From Alkalihalobacterium elongatum (GTDB lineage Bacteria; Bacillota; Bacilli; Bacillales; Bacillaceae_F): a DNA stretch of 64,000 nt. The number at the start of each line of letters is the position of its first letter. Position 1 is the first letter of the stretch. The translations under genes were made by a program, and so were the position numbers. The stretch covers positions 62,001 through 126,000 of the forward strand of contig NZ_WMKZ01000003.1 of NCBI RefSeq assembly GCF_019024285.1, written 5' to 3'. Below, piece by piece: positions 8,873 through 16,908 of this stretch. The notes beneath the pieces were generated by a model, which was not told the origin of the DNA, ran no database searches, and saw only the letters and a list, made by a program, of their open reading frames with translations.

Positions 8873-9307
8873 ATGGCAGTTTTTCAATCCGAACAAGAAA
8901 TCTATGAGATTTTAGGAGCATTCTTTGAAAATGTGAAAGAAGGTGATGTAGCAAAAAAAATCCTCCAATCCTATCAACCTTCTGAAACTCATGATGCACT
9001 CGTTCAATTCGTTTATACGAAACCAGAGGCAAAAATAACGTGGATAAAAAATGAAACAGGTGACGGTATCGATATTATTTGTGGAGAAACGAACTTAAAT
9101 CCAGAACTTAAATTTGAAATGAACGCAGATATTGGGCATAAGTTTTGGTCTGGAAAAGTAGAGCTTAGCCAAGCCTTAGCGAGACAACAAATGACAGCTC
9201 ACGGGCCACTTTCAAAGTCATTAAAAGTAGTCCCTCATCTTCAAGGGTGGTTTCCGTTATACAAAGAACATTTAATAGAGGTTGGTCGCGAAGACCTCGT
9301 TGGATAA
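8873..9307 (+). CDS. SCP2 sterol-binding domain protein
   Basis: This 144-residue single-domain protein resembles the sterol carrier protein 2 fold. It has an N-terminal amphipathic helical part, a central beta region (KITWIKNETGDGIDIICG) and the common C-terminal pattern KVELSQALARQQMTAHGPLS. SCP2 domains bind lipids or acyl-CoA in a hydrophobic tunnel and present them to enzymes. Its ribosome site AAGGAGATGATC precedes the ATG well. It sits 35 bases after the alcohol dehydrogenase and 14 bases before the aldehyde dehydrogenase, so the three are probably co-transcribed. The context suggests it carries the substrate of the oxidising enzymes. The family call is fairly sure and the role is inference. 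Confidence 0.8.
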   Translation: MAVFQSEQEIYEILGAFFENVKEGDVAKKILQSYQPSETHDALVQFVYTKPEAKITWIKNETGDGIDIICGETNLNPELKFEMNADIGHKFWSGKVELSQALARQQMTAHGPLSKSLKVVPHLQGWFPLYKEHLIEVGREDLVG

Positions 9308-9321
9308 AGGTTGGTGATTAG

Positions 9322-10815
9322 ATGTCTAAGGTCCAAAAGGTTAATGAATTCAACTTACTCATAAACGGCGAGTGGGTTCCATCTAGTTCTAGTAAAACAT
9401 TTTCCGTGTTTAATCCCGCAACTGGAGAAGTTATCGCACAAGTTGCTGATGCAAATGAAAAAGATGTCGACCTGGCTGTGAAAGGAGCAAAAGAAGCATT
9501 TGCTGATCGAAGATGGCGTGCAATTTCTCCGATTGAACGTGGGCGAATTCTTCATCAAGTAGCAGCGAAGATTAAAGAAAAACAAATTGAAATTGCTGAA
9601 CTTATGACAAAAGAAAACGGTATGCCTTTTAACACAGCCCTTTTCCTAGAAATCCCACTTGTCATTGAATGCTTTGATTATATGGCTGGCCTGTGCTCAC
9701 AGCCAACGGGAGAAACTCTTCCATTTTCTATGACAGGTGCAGCGCCGAACCATTTTGTATTTACACAAAAAGAGCCGATTGGAGTTGCTGGCTTAATTAC
9801 GCCTTGGAACTTCCCATTACTAATGCCTGCATGGAAAATCGCTCCTGCATTAGCGGCTGGTTGCAGTGCTGTTTTGAAGCCAGCACCACAAACACCGTTA
9901 ACAGCTTTAAAATTAGCCGAAATCTGTCTTGAAGCTGGTGTTCCAGAAGGTGTACTTCAAGTTGTTCCAGGAACTGATGAGGCCGGAAAAGCTCTTGTTT
10001 GTCATCCTGATGCCTGGAAAATTGCTTTTACTGGTGAAACCGAAACTGGAAAACATATACTTCAATCAGCGGCCACGAACATAAAACGAGTGACATTAGA
10101 GTTAGGCGGGAAATCGCCAAACATTGTATTTAACGATGCGAACCTTGAAGAAGCTGTAAATGGTGCTTTATTTGGAATTTTTCTAAATTCTGGGCAAGTA
10201 TGTCAAGCTGGTTCAAGAGTATTTGTCCAAGAGGAAATCTATGAAGCTTTTATTGAAAAAATAACCGAACGTGCAAGAAAGTTAAAGGTCGGTCCAGGTA
10301 ACGATCATGAAAACGATTTAGGGCCTGTTATTAGCAAAGAGCAGTTGAATAAAATCCTTCAATATGTAGAAATTGCTAAAAAGGAAGGAGCGAAACTACT
10401 CACAGGTGGTAAACAGCCAAATGAACATAGACGAGGATATTTTATCGAACCAACGGTATTTTCGGACGTTCATCCTGATATGAAAATTGCTCAAGAAGAA
10501 GTATTTGGTCCTGTATTATCGATTATTCGATTCCGACATGAAGAAGACGTAATTCGAATGGCAAACGATACGATTTATGGATTAGCTGCTGCCGTTTGGA
10601 CAAAAGACATTAAACGCGGCTTCAGGCTTGCTCAAGGCATACAAGCAGGTACTATATGGTTAAACACTATTCAAGTATTAACACCAACAGCACCATTCGG
10701 AGGTTTTAAGCAGAGTGGATTAGGAAGAGAACTAGGGCCACGAGCTTTAGACGGTTATTTAGAAACAAAGTCAGTTATTGTGGACGTAAATGATACACCG
10801 ACAACATTCTTCTAA
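9322..10815 (+). CDS. NAD(P)-dependent aldehyde dehydrogenase
   Basis: This 497-residue aldehyde dehydrogenase of the ALDH superfamily oxidises an aldehyde to the acid with NAD(P). It has the Asn-containing PWNFPLLMPAWK motif, the general-base glutamate in LELGGKSPN, the catalytic cysteine in NSGQVCQAGSR and the cofactor-closing EEVFGPVLS. The length is standard and the gene is intact. The ATG follows a weak ribosome site (AAAGGTTGGTGA). Its place directly after the alcohol dehydrogenase and SCP2 genes suggests a two-step alcohol-to-acid oxidation. In mycobacteria an R2lox gene also neighbours an aldehyde dehydrogenase gene, which supports a functional link, though that is recollection of gene order rather than something seen here. 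Confidence 0.92.
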   Translation: MSKVQKVNEFNLLINGEWVPSSSSKTFSVFNPATGEVIAQVADANEKDVDLAVKGAKEAFADRRWRAISPIERGRILHQVAAKIKEKQIEIAELMTKENGMPFNTALFLEIPLVIECFDYMAGLCSQPTGETLPFSMTGAAPNHFVFTQKEPIGVAGLITPWNFPLLMPAWKIAPALAAGCSAVLKPAPQTPLTALKLAEICLEAGVPEGVLQVVPGTDEAGKALVCHPDAWKIAFTGETETGKHILQSAATNIKRVTLELGGKSPNIVFNDANLEEAVNGALFGIFLNSGQVCQAGSRVFVQEEIYEAFIEKITERARKLKVGPGNDHENDLGPVISKEQLNKILQYVEIAKKEGAKLLTGGKQPNEHRRGYFIEPTVFSDVHPDMKIAQEEVFGPVLSIIRFRHEEDVIRMANDTIYGLAAAVWTKDIKRGFRLAQGIQAGTIWLNTIQVLTPTAPFGGFKQSGLGRELGPRALDGYLETKSVIVDVNDTPTTFF

Positions 10816-10821
10816 GAAGAG

Positions 10822-10854
10822 CAAATAGGAGGGAGAACTTCTTTCTCCTATTTG
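10822..10854 (+). other. Intercistronic hairpin
   Basis: CAAATAGGAG and CTCCTATTTG form a perfect 10-base stem with a 13-base loop in the gap between the aldehyde dehydrogenase and the ABC1 kinase. There is no strong U-run after it, so it may be a partial terminator or an mRNA-stabilising structure rather than a full stop. Confidence 0.5.
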
Positions 10855-10880
10855 TACAAAATAATAAGGGGGGAAGCTAA

Positions 10881-12635
10881 GTGACAGCAACAATTCAAGA
10901 GGTGAATACGTTAAATCCACAACAAATAGAAATGATTAAAACGAAAATTTATAAAGACAAGAGTTCCATAACTGCGAGTAAAAGGACAAGAAAAATCATT
11001 TCTGTTATGTCGAAACATGGTCTTGCTTATCTCCTAAAGGATGCATCAATACTATCAAAATGGAATAAAAAAAACAGAACGTACGAAGATGATGTGAAAT
11101 TGCACAAAATTGGAGTTCGTTTACGGAAAGTCTTTGAAGAATTAGGACCAACGTTTATCAAGCTCGGCCAAGTACTCGTAACTAGGCAAGACATTTTACC
11201 AGAACCAATTACCCTTGAACTAGAGAAACTCCTAGACCGAGTTCCTGCAATGGACTTTGAAATCATGCAATACATTTTAGAAACAGAACTCCCACAAGGA
11301 CTTGATATGTTTGAATGGATCGAAGGAAAACCACTAGGTTCTGCGTCATTGGCTCAAGTATATAAAGCAAAGCTATTAGATGGTCCTGTCGTTGCTGTAA
11401 AGGTTTTACGTCCAACCGTTGAAAAGTTATTTGAGACAGATATTACAGTTATTAAAAAATGGGTAAAGAAAATTCAAAAACTTTTACCACTCGAGCTAGC
11501 AGCTTCTCTAGATTTGAATAGTTTAGTAGCGGATTATTACAGTAGCTCGATGAATGAATTAAATATGCAAAACGAAGCCCGTTCCATGAATGAACATAGG
11601 ACGATTGCTGAGCCTTATGAGGGGGTTCACATTGCTGAAGTCTATTCGGCAACAAACAGTGTTTTAATTATGGAATTTATTGATGGGTGGACGATTAAAG
11701 ACTTTCCTGTGGATTTCTTTACGTTTGAAGAGCGTTTAGAACTCCTAATGGACTTAGCGCATTATTATATCGAAACATTTTTAATAGGAAATTACCATGC
11801 TGATGCTCACGGTTCTAATATAATGATCGATAAACATACAAAAAAAGCAGTCCCAATTGACTTTGGGATGATTGGGAAGATGGACTCACTACATGGTCAA
11901 GCGATCTTCCGGTTTTTGATGCATACCCGTTTAAATCAAGCCGAAGACGCAGTTGAATGTGCGATGGATTTAATTCAACCAACGATCTATACTGATACGG
12001 TAAAACTCCGAGATCAATATAGAGCCATGTTTTTGCATTATGTAAACAGTACCCAAGGAAGTAAATATAATTGGGGAAGGCTTGTTTTAGAAATCATTTC
12101 AATTGGAATTCAAAATTACTGCAAAATTCCTAATGGCCTTGCTCTTTGGGCGAAAGCTTTTTCTGCAACCGAAGGAACTGCAAGATGGCTATGTCCAGAA
12201 GTATCTTTTCATCATGTCGTTGAGTCTGCCGATGTTCAAATTATGAAAAGAATGATGTCTAGTCGATTTAACTACCGTGCAAATGCAAGTTTACTGCAGG
12301 AATCTACGAAACTTATCGGAACGTTACCTAGACGATTAAATAAAATATTGGAGCACCTTTATTATAATGATGTGAAATTCAACCTTCAGGTAAAAATGGA
12401 GAGAAGTACTAAGGATATTGTTCAGCAGTCTGTCAATCGACTCGTATTAGCTATTATAACTGCTTCTTTTATTCTTGCAACGGGCTTAATGACTATGAAC
12501 CTTCCTAGTGAGTTGCTGCTCCCATTTTTATCTCTTCAGTTTATAGCTGCTGCTTTTCTTTTCATCAGTCTTCTATTAAGTATATTTTTATTATGGCGAG
12601 TTTGGCGAACCCGGAAATCGAGAAGCTTCTTTTAG
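10881..12635 (+). CDS. ABC1/AarF/UbiB family atypical kinase
   Basis: This 584-residue member of the ABC1 (UbiB/AarF) kinase-like family is associated with ubiquinone, prenyl-lipid and membrane-lipid homeostasis. Features seen are the KxGQ motif region (FIKLGQVLVTRQDILP), the ATP-loop region PLGSASLAQVYKA with the lysine in VAVKVLRP, the catalytic-loop-like GNYHADAHGSNIMI and the DFG motif in PIDFGMIG. Two hydrophobic segments near residues 525-575 should anchor it in the membrane. The GTG start has AAGGGGGGAAGC just upstream. It lies in the same run as SCP2 and the dehydrogenases, so a role in handling a lipid substrate is plausible. Bacilli make menaquinone, so a coenzyme Q role does not apply directly. 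Confidence 0.85.
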   Translation: MTATIQEVNTLNPQQIEMIKTKIYKDKSSITASKRTRKIISVMSKHGLAYLLKDASILSKWNKKNRTYEDDVKLHKIGVRLRKVFEELGPTFIKLGQVLVTRQDILPEPITLELEKLLDRVPAMDFEIMQYILETELPQGLDMFEWIEGKPLGSASLAQVYKAKLLDGPVVAVKVLRPTVEKLFETDITVIKKWVKKIQKLLPLELAASLDLNSLVADYYSSSMNELNMQNEARSMNEHRTIAEPYEGVHIAEVYSATNSVLIMEFIDGWTIKDFPVDFFTFEERLELLMDLAHYYIETFLIGNYHADAHGSNIMIDKHTKKAVPIDFGMIGKMDSLHGQAIFRFLMHTRLNQAEDAVECAMDLIQPTIYTDTVKLRDQYRAMFLHYVNSTQGSKYNWGRLVLEIISIGIQNYCKIPNGLALWAKAFSATEGTARWLCPEVSFHHVVESADVQIMKRMMSSRFNYRANASLLQESTKLIGTLPRRLNKILEHLYYNDVKFNLQVKMERSTKDIVQQSVNRLVLAIITASFILATGLMTMNLPSELLLPFLSLQFIAAAFLFISLLLSIFLLWRVWRTRKSRSFF

Positions 12636-12750
12636 ACATTTACCTTCTAACAGACAGGCTGAAACCCAGTTTAATACGCACATCAACAGAGTAACACTTT
12701 AACTTGCAAAATTTTGATGATATCCATTTTGGAATAGTAGGAGGTATAAT

Positions 12751-13158
12751 ATGGACGGTCAAGAAAAGGTGACGATGAGTAAGCGGATCCAGGCGTTTTA
12801 TGATCAGAGTGGAGGACCAAATAATCCCAACATTAATCGGATCATCCAAAACCATCTATTAAACGGGAAAGACCACGGCATCCCTGGTAAACGCGAGACG
12901 TTTAAGGATGCTTTTCTTGAAGTGTTTTTAGATGATCATTCTACAAAAGACCTTCTTATGTGGATATTAGCTCAAAAGTTTGAATTACAAGATCGTTGGA
13001 AGGAGTTTATTGATAGAAAAGACCCTACAATAGAGCGTCTTATCGATCAGCTGACTAAATCAGAGCAAAAAAAATGGGAAGAAATAGAAAACAGATTAAA
13101 AATTATTGAATACCAAAGTCGAAGTAATTCTTCCTTTGAATATAAGCAATCCTTATGA
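12751..13158 (+). CDS. Hypothetical protein, last gene of the R2lox-linked run
   Basis: I do not recognise this 135-residue protein. It is hydrophilic and mainly helical, with a proline/asparagine-rich N-terminal stretch (QSGGPNNPNINR), then a helical segment with tryptophans, and a charged coiled-coil-like C-terminus. It has no signal peptide or membrane segment. A good ribosome site (TAGGAGGTATAAT) precedes the ATG. It follows the ABC1 kinase by 115 bases on the same strand and is followed by a dispersed repeat and a strong terminator, so it is probably the last gene of the unit. The coiled-coil end is vaguely like phasin-type granule proteins, but I would not name it so. Confidence 0.65.
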   Translation: MDGQEKVTMSKRIQAFYDQSGGPNNPNINRIIQNHLLNGKDHGIPGKRETFKDAFLEVFLDDHSTKDLLMWILAQKFELQDRWKEFIDRKDPTIERLIDQLTKSEQKKWEEIENRLKIIEYQSRSNSSFEYKQSL

Positions 13159-13184
13159 CGCTGTTGGTAAAACTACAATATTTA

Positions 13185-13294
13185 AAAGGCTGTTTCTGTA
13201 ATTTAACATCTTTACGTTTGAGAAAAGATTCAAGCATTTGCTAGGCTAACGGTCCAAAAGCCAAATAGCAATAAGCTTTGAAAAAAGAGCCTCA
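13185..13294. repeat. Dispersed inverted repeat family 2, near full-length copy
   Basis: The left end AAGGCTGTTTCTGTAA and the right end AACGGTCCAAAAGCC...TTTGAAAAAAGAGCCT are imperfect reverse complements around a central part. The same ends recur at 2552, 40398 and 55701, with partial copies elsewhere. It has no coding potential and lies between a gene end and a terminator. Confidence 0.6.
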
Positions 13295-13301
13295 AATTAT
13301 A

Positions 13302-13344
13302 AAAAGTTATGCTGTAACCTTATACAGCATAACTTTTTTTTGTA
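13302..13344. terminator. Bidirectional intrinsic terminator
   Basis: AAGTTATGCTGTA and TACAGCATAACTT form a perfect 13-base stem flanked by an A-run and an 8-T run. It can end both the plus-strand unit from 7.7 kb and the minus-strand LuxR gene. Confidence 0.9.
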
Positions 13345-13373
13345 TGTTCTTAAATCTAGGTGAAGTTGAAGCC

Positions 13374-14912
13374 TTATATAATTCCTTGTCTAATACCTGA
13401 TGCAACAGCATGGGTCCGATTTTTAGCGTTCATTTTCTTAATAATATCTGATACATAATCACGAACGGTGTACTTACTTAAAAACAGTTCTTCTGCGGCC
13501 TCATCAATGGTATACCCGTTGGCCATTAGTCTAAGTATATCTTGTTCACGTGGCGAAAGATGTGTGCCTGTATAGGGTTGTGATGGTAGTAGTTTTCCAC
13601 TTGAAAACTTTTCTAAAATTTCTCCAGCATGGGTACCAAATTTCATTAAGGCAGCAATATGGTGATTGGACAGTTCGAACTCTTTCCCGCCACCTTGGTC
13701 TAATAACATTCCACCCCAAAGTCGGTTTTTTGAGGGGCTAAATAATGGAATAAAAACAGTAGATTCAAGCTCGAATATTTGAACGTACCTGGAGGGAAAG
13801 ACTGCTTCGGCTTTTGGTACGAATACAGGCTGAATGTTTTCTAAGCTTTCTTTAATGACTGGTAAATTCGTTAGATCCTCTCGTATATTTTGGATCGCTT
13901 TTAAATCAACTTGTCTTCCAAACATGCCAATTCCTATTTTTCCTGAATTCGTTTCCTTTAAAGAAAAGATCGCTGTTCTTTCAAAAGGTAAATAATGAAT
14001 GAGTCCAGAAGAAACTTTATCTATTGCATCTTCTAGACTATTAGCTTGCATAATAAGTTCATCGAATAGGATGAGGGCATCTTTCCAATTATTCGTTAGT
14101 TTGTAATCTTTTAAAGCGCTTTCATTTTCTTTGACAACATTTAGAATAAAGGTTAATAAGGATTTTGTTGTTTTTTCACCTTGAACACAAAGCAGCAATG
14201 TTTCTGAAGGTAGTGATAGCGGAATAATATTCACATCTTCTGACCTTTTTTGTTCCAATAACCGAAGTAACGACTCACTAATAAATTCAATTGTAGGAGC
14301 TGATAATTTTTTTGCAATCGATAGCCACGACTCATCAATTAAGTAATCTTTATGAGTAAAAATTTCTTCAACCTTAAACTCTTCTTTCTGCTCTTTTACG
14401 ATTGAAATCCAATAGAATGGGCTTTCGCTTTCAACGAGTAGGTCTTTTATAAGGGTCCTAACGTCCTTTTTCGTTGTATGATTTTTAAAGGGGAGTAGCT
14501 GTTGTGTAAAATTAAAAAATAAATATTGTAAGGACTGTTGGTCATAGTAGGATTGAAATCCATGGTCTTTCATGATCTTTAAGGCTGTGCTTTCTAGCAT
14601 AGTTGTTATGAAAATCAGCAAATTGGCGTCTACTTGCTCTGGAATATTTGTTAATAATTCATGGTGAATAGGATCTAATGTAGATTCAGCATTTTCACCG
14701 CAGCTCAATGCCTTAATTTGATCCCAAAAATATTGGGTAGACAGAATAGTATACACGTTAATTTTTTCTTCATTTTCATCCATTACGTATTGCTCCAAAT
14801 ACTGTTTTAACAGGATGTTCCATTCTTCTGAAATAATGTCTTTTAGCTGCAATAAAGCTGAAGCAGCTTTTTGAACGATCGTATGTAATTCATCATTCAA
14901 AAAACCGTTCAT
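13374..14912 (-). CDS. GAF-containing LuxR-type transcriptional regulator
   Basis: This 512-residue regulator has a C-terminal LuxR/FixJ helix-turn-helix (about residues 448-510: LSPREQDILRLMANGYTIDEA, then LFLSKYTVRDYVSDIIKKM). A GAF-like sensory region lies before it (about 285-430). The N-terminal half is helical, unrecognised and without membrane segments. There is no receiver domain, so it is probably controlled by a small ligand rather than phosphorylation. I use the ATG at 14912, with GAGGAGGGG upstream; a GTG six bases earlier is the alternative. It sits between the R2lox-linked operon and the DUF6230 genes, so it may regulate either or both. Its target sites are unknown. Confidence 0.82.
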   Translation of the reverse strand: MNGFLNDELHTIVQKAASALLQLKDIISEEWNILLKQYLEQYVMDENEEKINVYTILSTQYFWDQIKALSCGENAESTLDPIHHELLTNIPEQVDANLLIFITTMLESTALKIMKDHGFQSYYDQQSLQYLFFNFTQQLLPFKNHTTKKDVRTLIKDLLVESESPFYWISIVKEQKEEFKVEEIFTHKDYLIDESWLSIAKKLSAPTIEFISESLLRLLEQKRSEDVNIIPLSLPSETLLLCVQGEKTTKSLLTFILNVVKENESALKDYKLTNNWKDALILFDELIMQANSLEDAIDKVSSGLIHYLPFERTAIFSLKETNSGKIGIGMFGRQVDLKAIQNIREDLTNLPVIKESLENIQPVFVPKAEAVFPSRYVQIFELESTVFIPLFSPSKNRLWGGMLLDQGGGKEFELSNHHIAALMKFGTHAGEILEKFSSGKLLPSQPYTGTHLSPREQDILRLMANGYTIDEAAEELFLSKYTVRDYVSDIIKKMNAKNRTHAVASGIRQGII

Positions 14913-15249
14913 AAGCACCCCTCCTCGTTATCGTATTTCAAGCTTTTCACTACGAACATATTGTTATTTGTAAAATATTATAAATATTCAAAAAAGTCAA
15001 TGGCCTATCTTACTACTTAGTTGGTTACCGACAATTGTAGGATGTTCTTTTATTAGGATAATAGTTTATACGATATTTACAGGGATAGATTGTGGGAGCT
15101 TTGAAACTTACAATATGATTAACAAAGCAATGTATCTAATTTTTATTGTTTTTTAGATTTGAAATAATAACGCTTACATACCTTTGATAACGGATTCATT
15201 TTAGGGGACGGTTCAAGGAAAATCACTAAATAAAAGGAGGAGATTAACA
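14913..15249. other. Intergenic promoter region, LuxR regulator / DUF6230
   Basis: This AT-rich gap lies between two divergent genes and must hold both promoters. I could not assign clear -35/-10 pairs. A string AACGCTTAC (near 15170) also occurs in the R2lox promoter region near 7507, possibly part of a shared site. The DUF6230 ribosome site AAAAGGAGGAG lies at its right edge. Confidence 0.4.
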
Positions 15250-15858
15250 ATGACTTCAACATTTCATCTTAATCAAAAACGGTTTTGGGTAGCAATCATT
15301 TCAGGACTAGCTGGACTATCAATACTAATCGGTTCTTTATTTGCTACTGGAAAGGTGTTCGCTGCTTTTCCTTTAACAGGAATAGGAGGCTATGAAGTTG
15401 CTATGTCAGGTATTGATGCAAAAGGATTTAAACTATATCCAGCGATTGGTGAAACGTCCGAAAAAGCTAAATGGCCACAAGCTGCTGTTGAACTAAGTGA
15501 AGCCACAATTAAAGGTCTTGTTATTACAAAAGGGATCAATGTCAGTGATTCATTAGGAGCTTATGGTATTCATACTATTGATGTTGTTATATCGGCCACA
15601 GGCGATGTTACTGGAAAAGGATTTCTTTTAAATGTAACAAACATCGATGCTGACATTGCAAACTTTAAAGAGCTAGAAGTAAGTGAAAAATTTAAGCAAA
15701 ATCCAATTGAGACTTTTGGTTTGAATGCACCTAATATGAAGCTTACAGATGCAGCTTTAAATACTCATTCCATGTTTATAAATTCAATTCAACTTCCTGG
15801 TTTAAATGTTACCGTTGTCCCACATGACAAAAATGGTAATGTCGTTGGAGGAAAATAA
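15250..15858 (+). CDS. DUF6230 family exported/membrane-anchored protein
   Basis: This 202-residue protein has one N-terminal hydrophobic segment (about residues 14-36, with an AFA-type end that could be a signal cleavage site). A beta-rich extracellular domain follows. The pattern, starting with the SGIDAKGFKLYP block and ending in INSIQLPGLNVTVVP, resembles DUF6230 proteins, which are common in streptomycetes and lie next to DUF6114 genes. The next gene here is DUF6114-like, which supports the call. The function is not known. Some actinobacterial members were annotated as cholesterol esterases, which I consider unproven. The ribosome site AAAGGAGGAG is strong. Confidence 0.72.
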   Translation: MTSTFHLNQKRFWVAIISGLAGLSILIGSLFATGKVFAAFPLTGIGGYEVAMSGIDAKGFKLYPAIGETSEKAKWPQAAVELSEATIKGLVITKGINVSDSLGAYGIHTIDVVISATGDVTGKGFLLNVTNIDADIANFKELEVSEKFKQNPIETFGLNAPNMKLTDAALNTHSMFINSIQLPGLNVTVVPHDKNGNVVGGK

Positions 15859-15915
15859 CTAGCTGATTTTCTGAACCGGCCCCTAATGTAAAATAATGAG
15901 TATTGAGGTGAAGAT

Positions 15916-16893
15916 ATGGAAAGTAAAGGAGTTTTTTATTATATACAAATGCTGTTAATAGGGACTTTTATTGGTGCATTTATTGGTGGAATTATTATCA
16001 CCAGCAACCTTTACGGAGCAATGATCGGTGGTATTTGTACTGGAATCACTTTAACTTTGACCATTTATCTATGCGATAAATATAAATACCAAAAAACCTC
16101 CGATTTTATTATTTATGGTATTGCTGGTGTTATACCAGGTGGCTTGATAGGGGGAAATACAACGTTAGGGCTAGGAGTTATAGGAACTTTTATCGGCATG
16201 ATTATTTTCTTATGTTTATTTGGAACAATCAGTGTTACATTAATAGCTCGTCAAAAAGCAAACTCGATATATCTGTCTTTTAAAGGAGAGCCATTATATT
16301 ATACGCTTTCTAGTTTCATTGGTGTTTGGCTAGGATATTTATTTGCTAGCCTCATCGTAAACAATTTAGTAACTGGAAGTCACATTCACATATGGCAAGC
16401 TATCATTCAATTTTTTGTCCCGTTTTTCCTTTCTTTATTTTTTTCGTTTTCATCTGGATTTCTCCTTGCTGCTAACCTAAAAAGACCAATCCTTGGTGCA
16501 GTATTTACATTTACATCTTCTAGCTTAGTTTTATGGATAGGAATCGACATTGCTCCTATGTTGTTTTTACCAGGAAGCGGTTTATTATGGGCTGGATTAT
16601 TTATCGGGTCCCTTCTATTAACCATGTCTGTAATGGCTCTCGTCTTTCCTGCGATGAATATGTTTATTGGGAGTCTAATCATTGTACTCTCAATTTTATC
16701 TTTTGTAGGTGCAGTTGGTGGTCTTATCATTGGGGGGGTATTGGGAATTATTGGTGGTGCTTTCATTATTGGCTGGAAGGGCAACGACGAAATAACTTCA
16801 AAGCAACTGGCCGAAGCAAAGGAAACCAAACTAGCACAGTCTGTGATATATGTTCATGAAAAAATGATAGCTGCAGGAAAAGATGAAGTATAA
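15916..16893 (+). CDS. Multi-pass membrane protein with DUF6114-like C-terminal half
   Basis: This 325-residue integral membrane protein has about ten hydrophobic segments. The N-terminal half is rich in glycine-zipper-like stretches (GAFIGGIII, GGLIGG). The C-terminal half (about residues 185-300) starts with NLKRPILGAVF and ends with GGLIIGGVLGIIGGAFIIGW, matching the layout of DUF6114 proteins. DUF6114 is usually about 150 residues, so this looks like an enlarged or fused form. A soluble charged tail follows. It is 57 bases after the DUF6230 gene and 15 bases before the next, so the three form an operon. Function unknown. Confidence 0.65.
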   Translation: MESKGVFYYIQMLLIGTFIGAFIGGIIITSNLYGAMIGGICTGITLTLTIYLCDKYKYQKTSDFIIYGIAGVIPGGLIGGNTTLGLGVIGTFIGMIIFLCLFGTISVTLIARQKANSIYLSFKGEPLYYTLSSFIGVWLGYLFASLIVNNLVTGSHIHIWQAIIQFFVPFFLSLFFSFSSGFLLAANLKRPILGAVFTFTSSSLVLWIGIDIAPMLFLPGSGLLWAGLFIGSLLLTMSVMALVFPAMNMFIGSLIIVLSILSFVGAVGGLIIGGVLGIIGGAFIIGWKGNDEITSKQLAEAKETKLAQSVIYVHEKMIAAGKDEV

Positions 16894-16908
16894 AAGGGAG
16901 GGGAGGTC

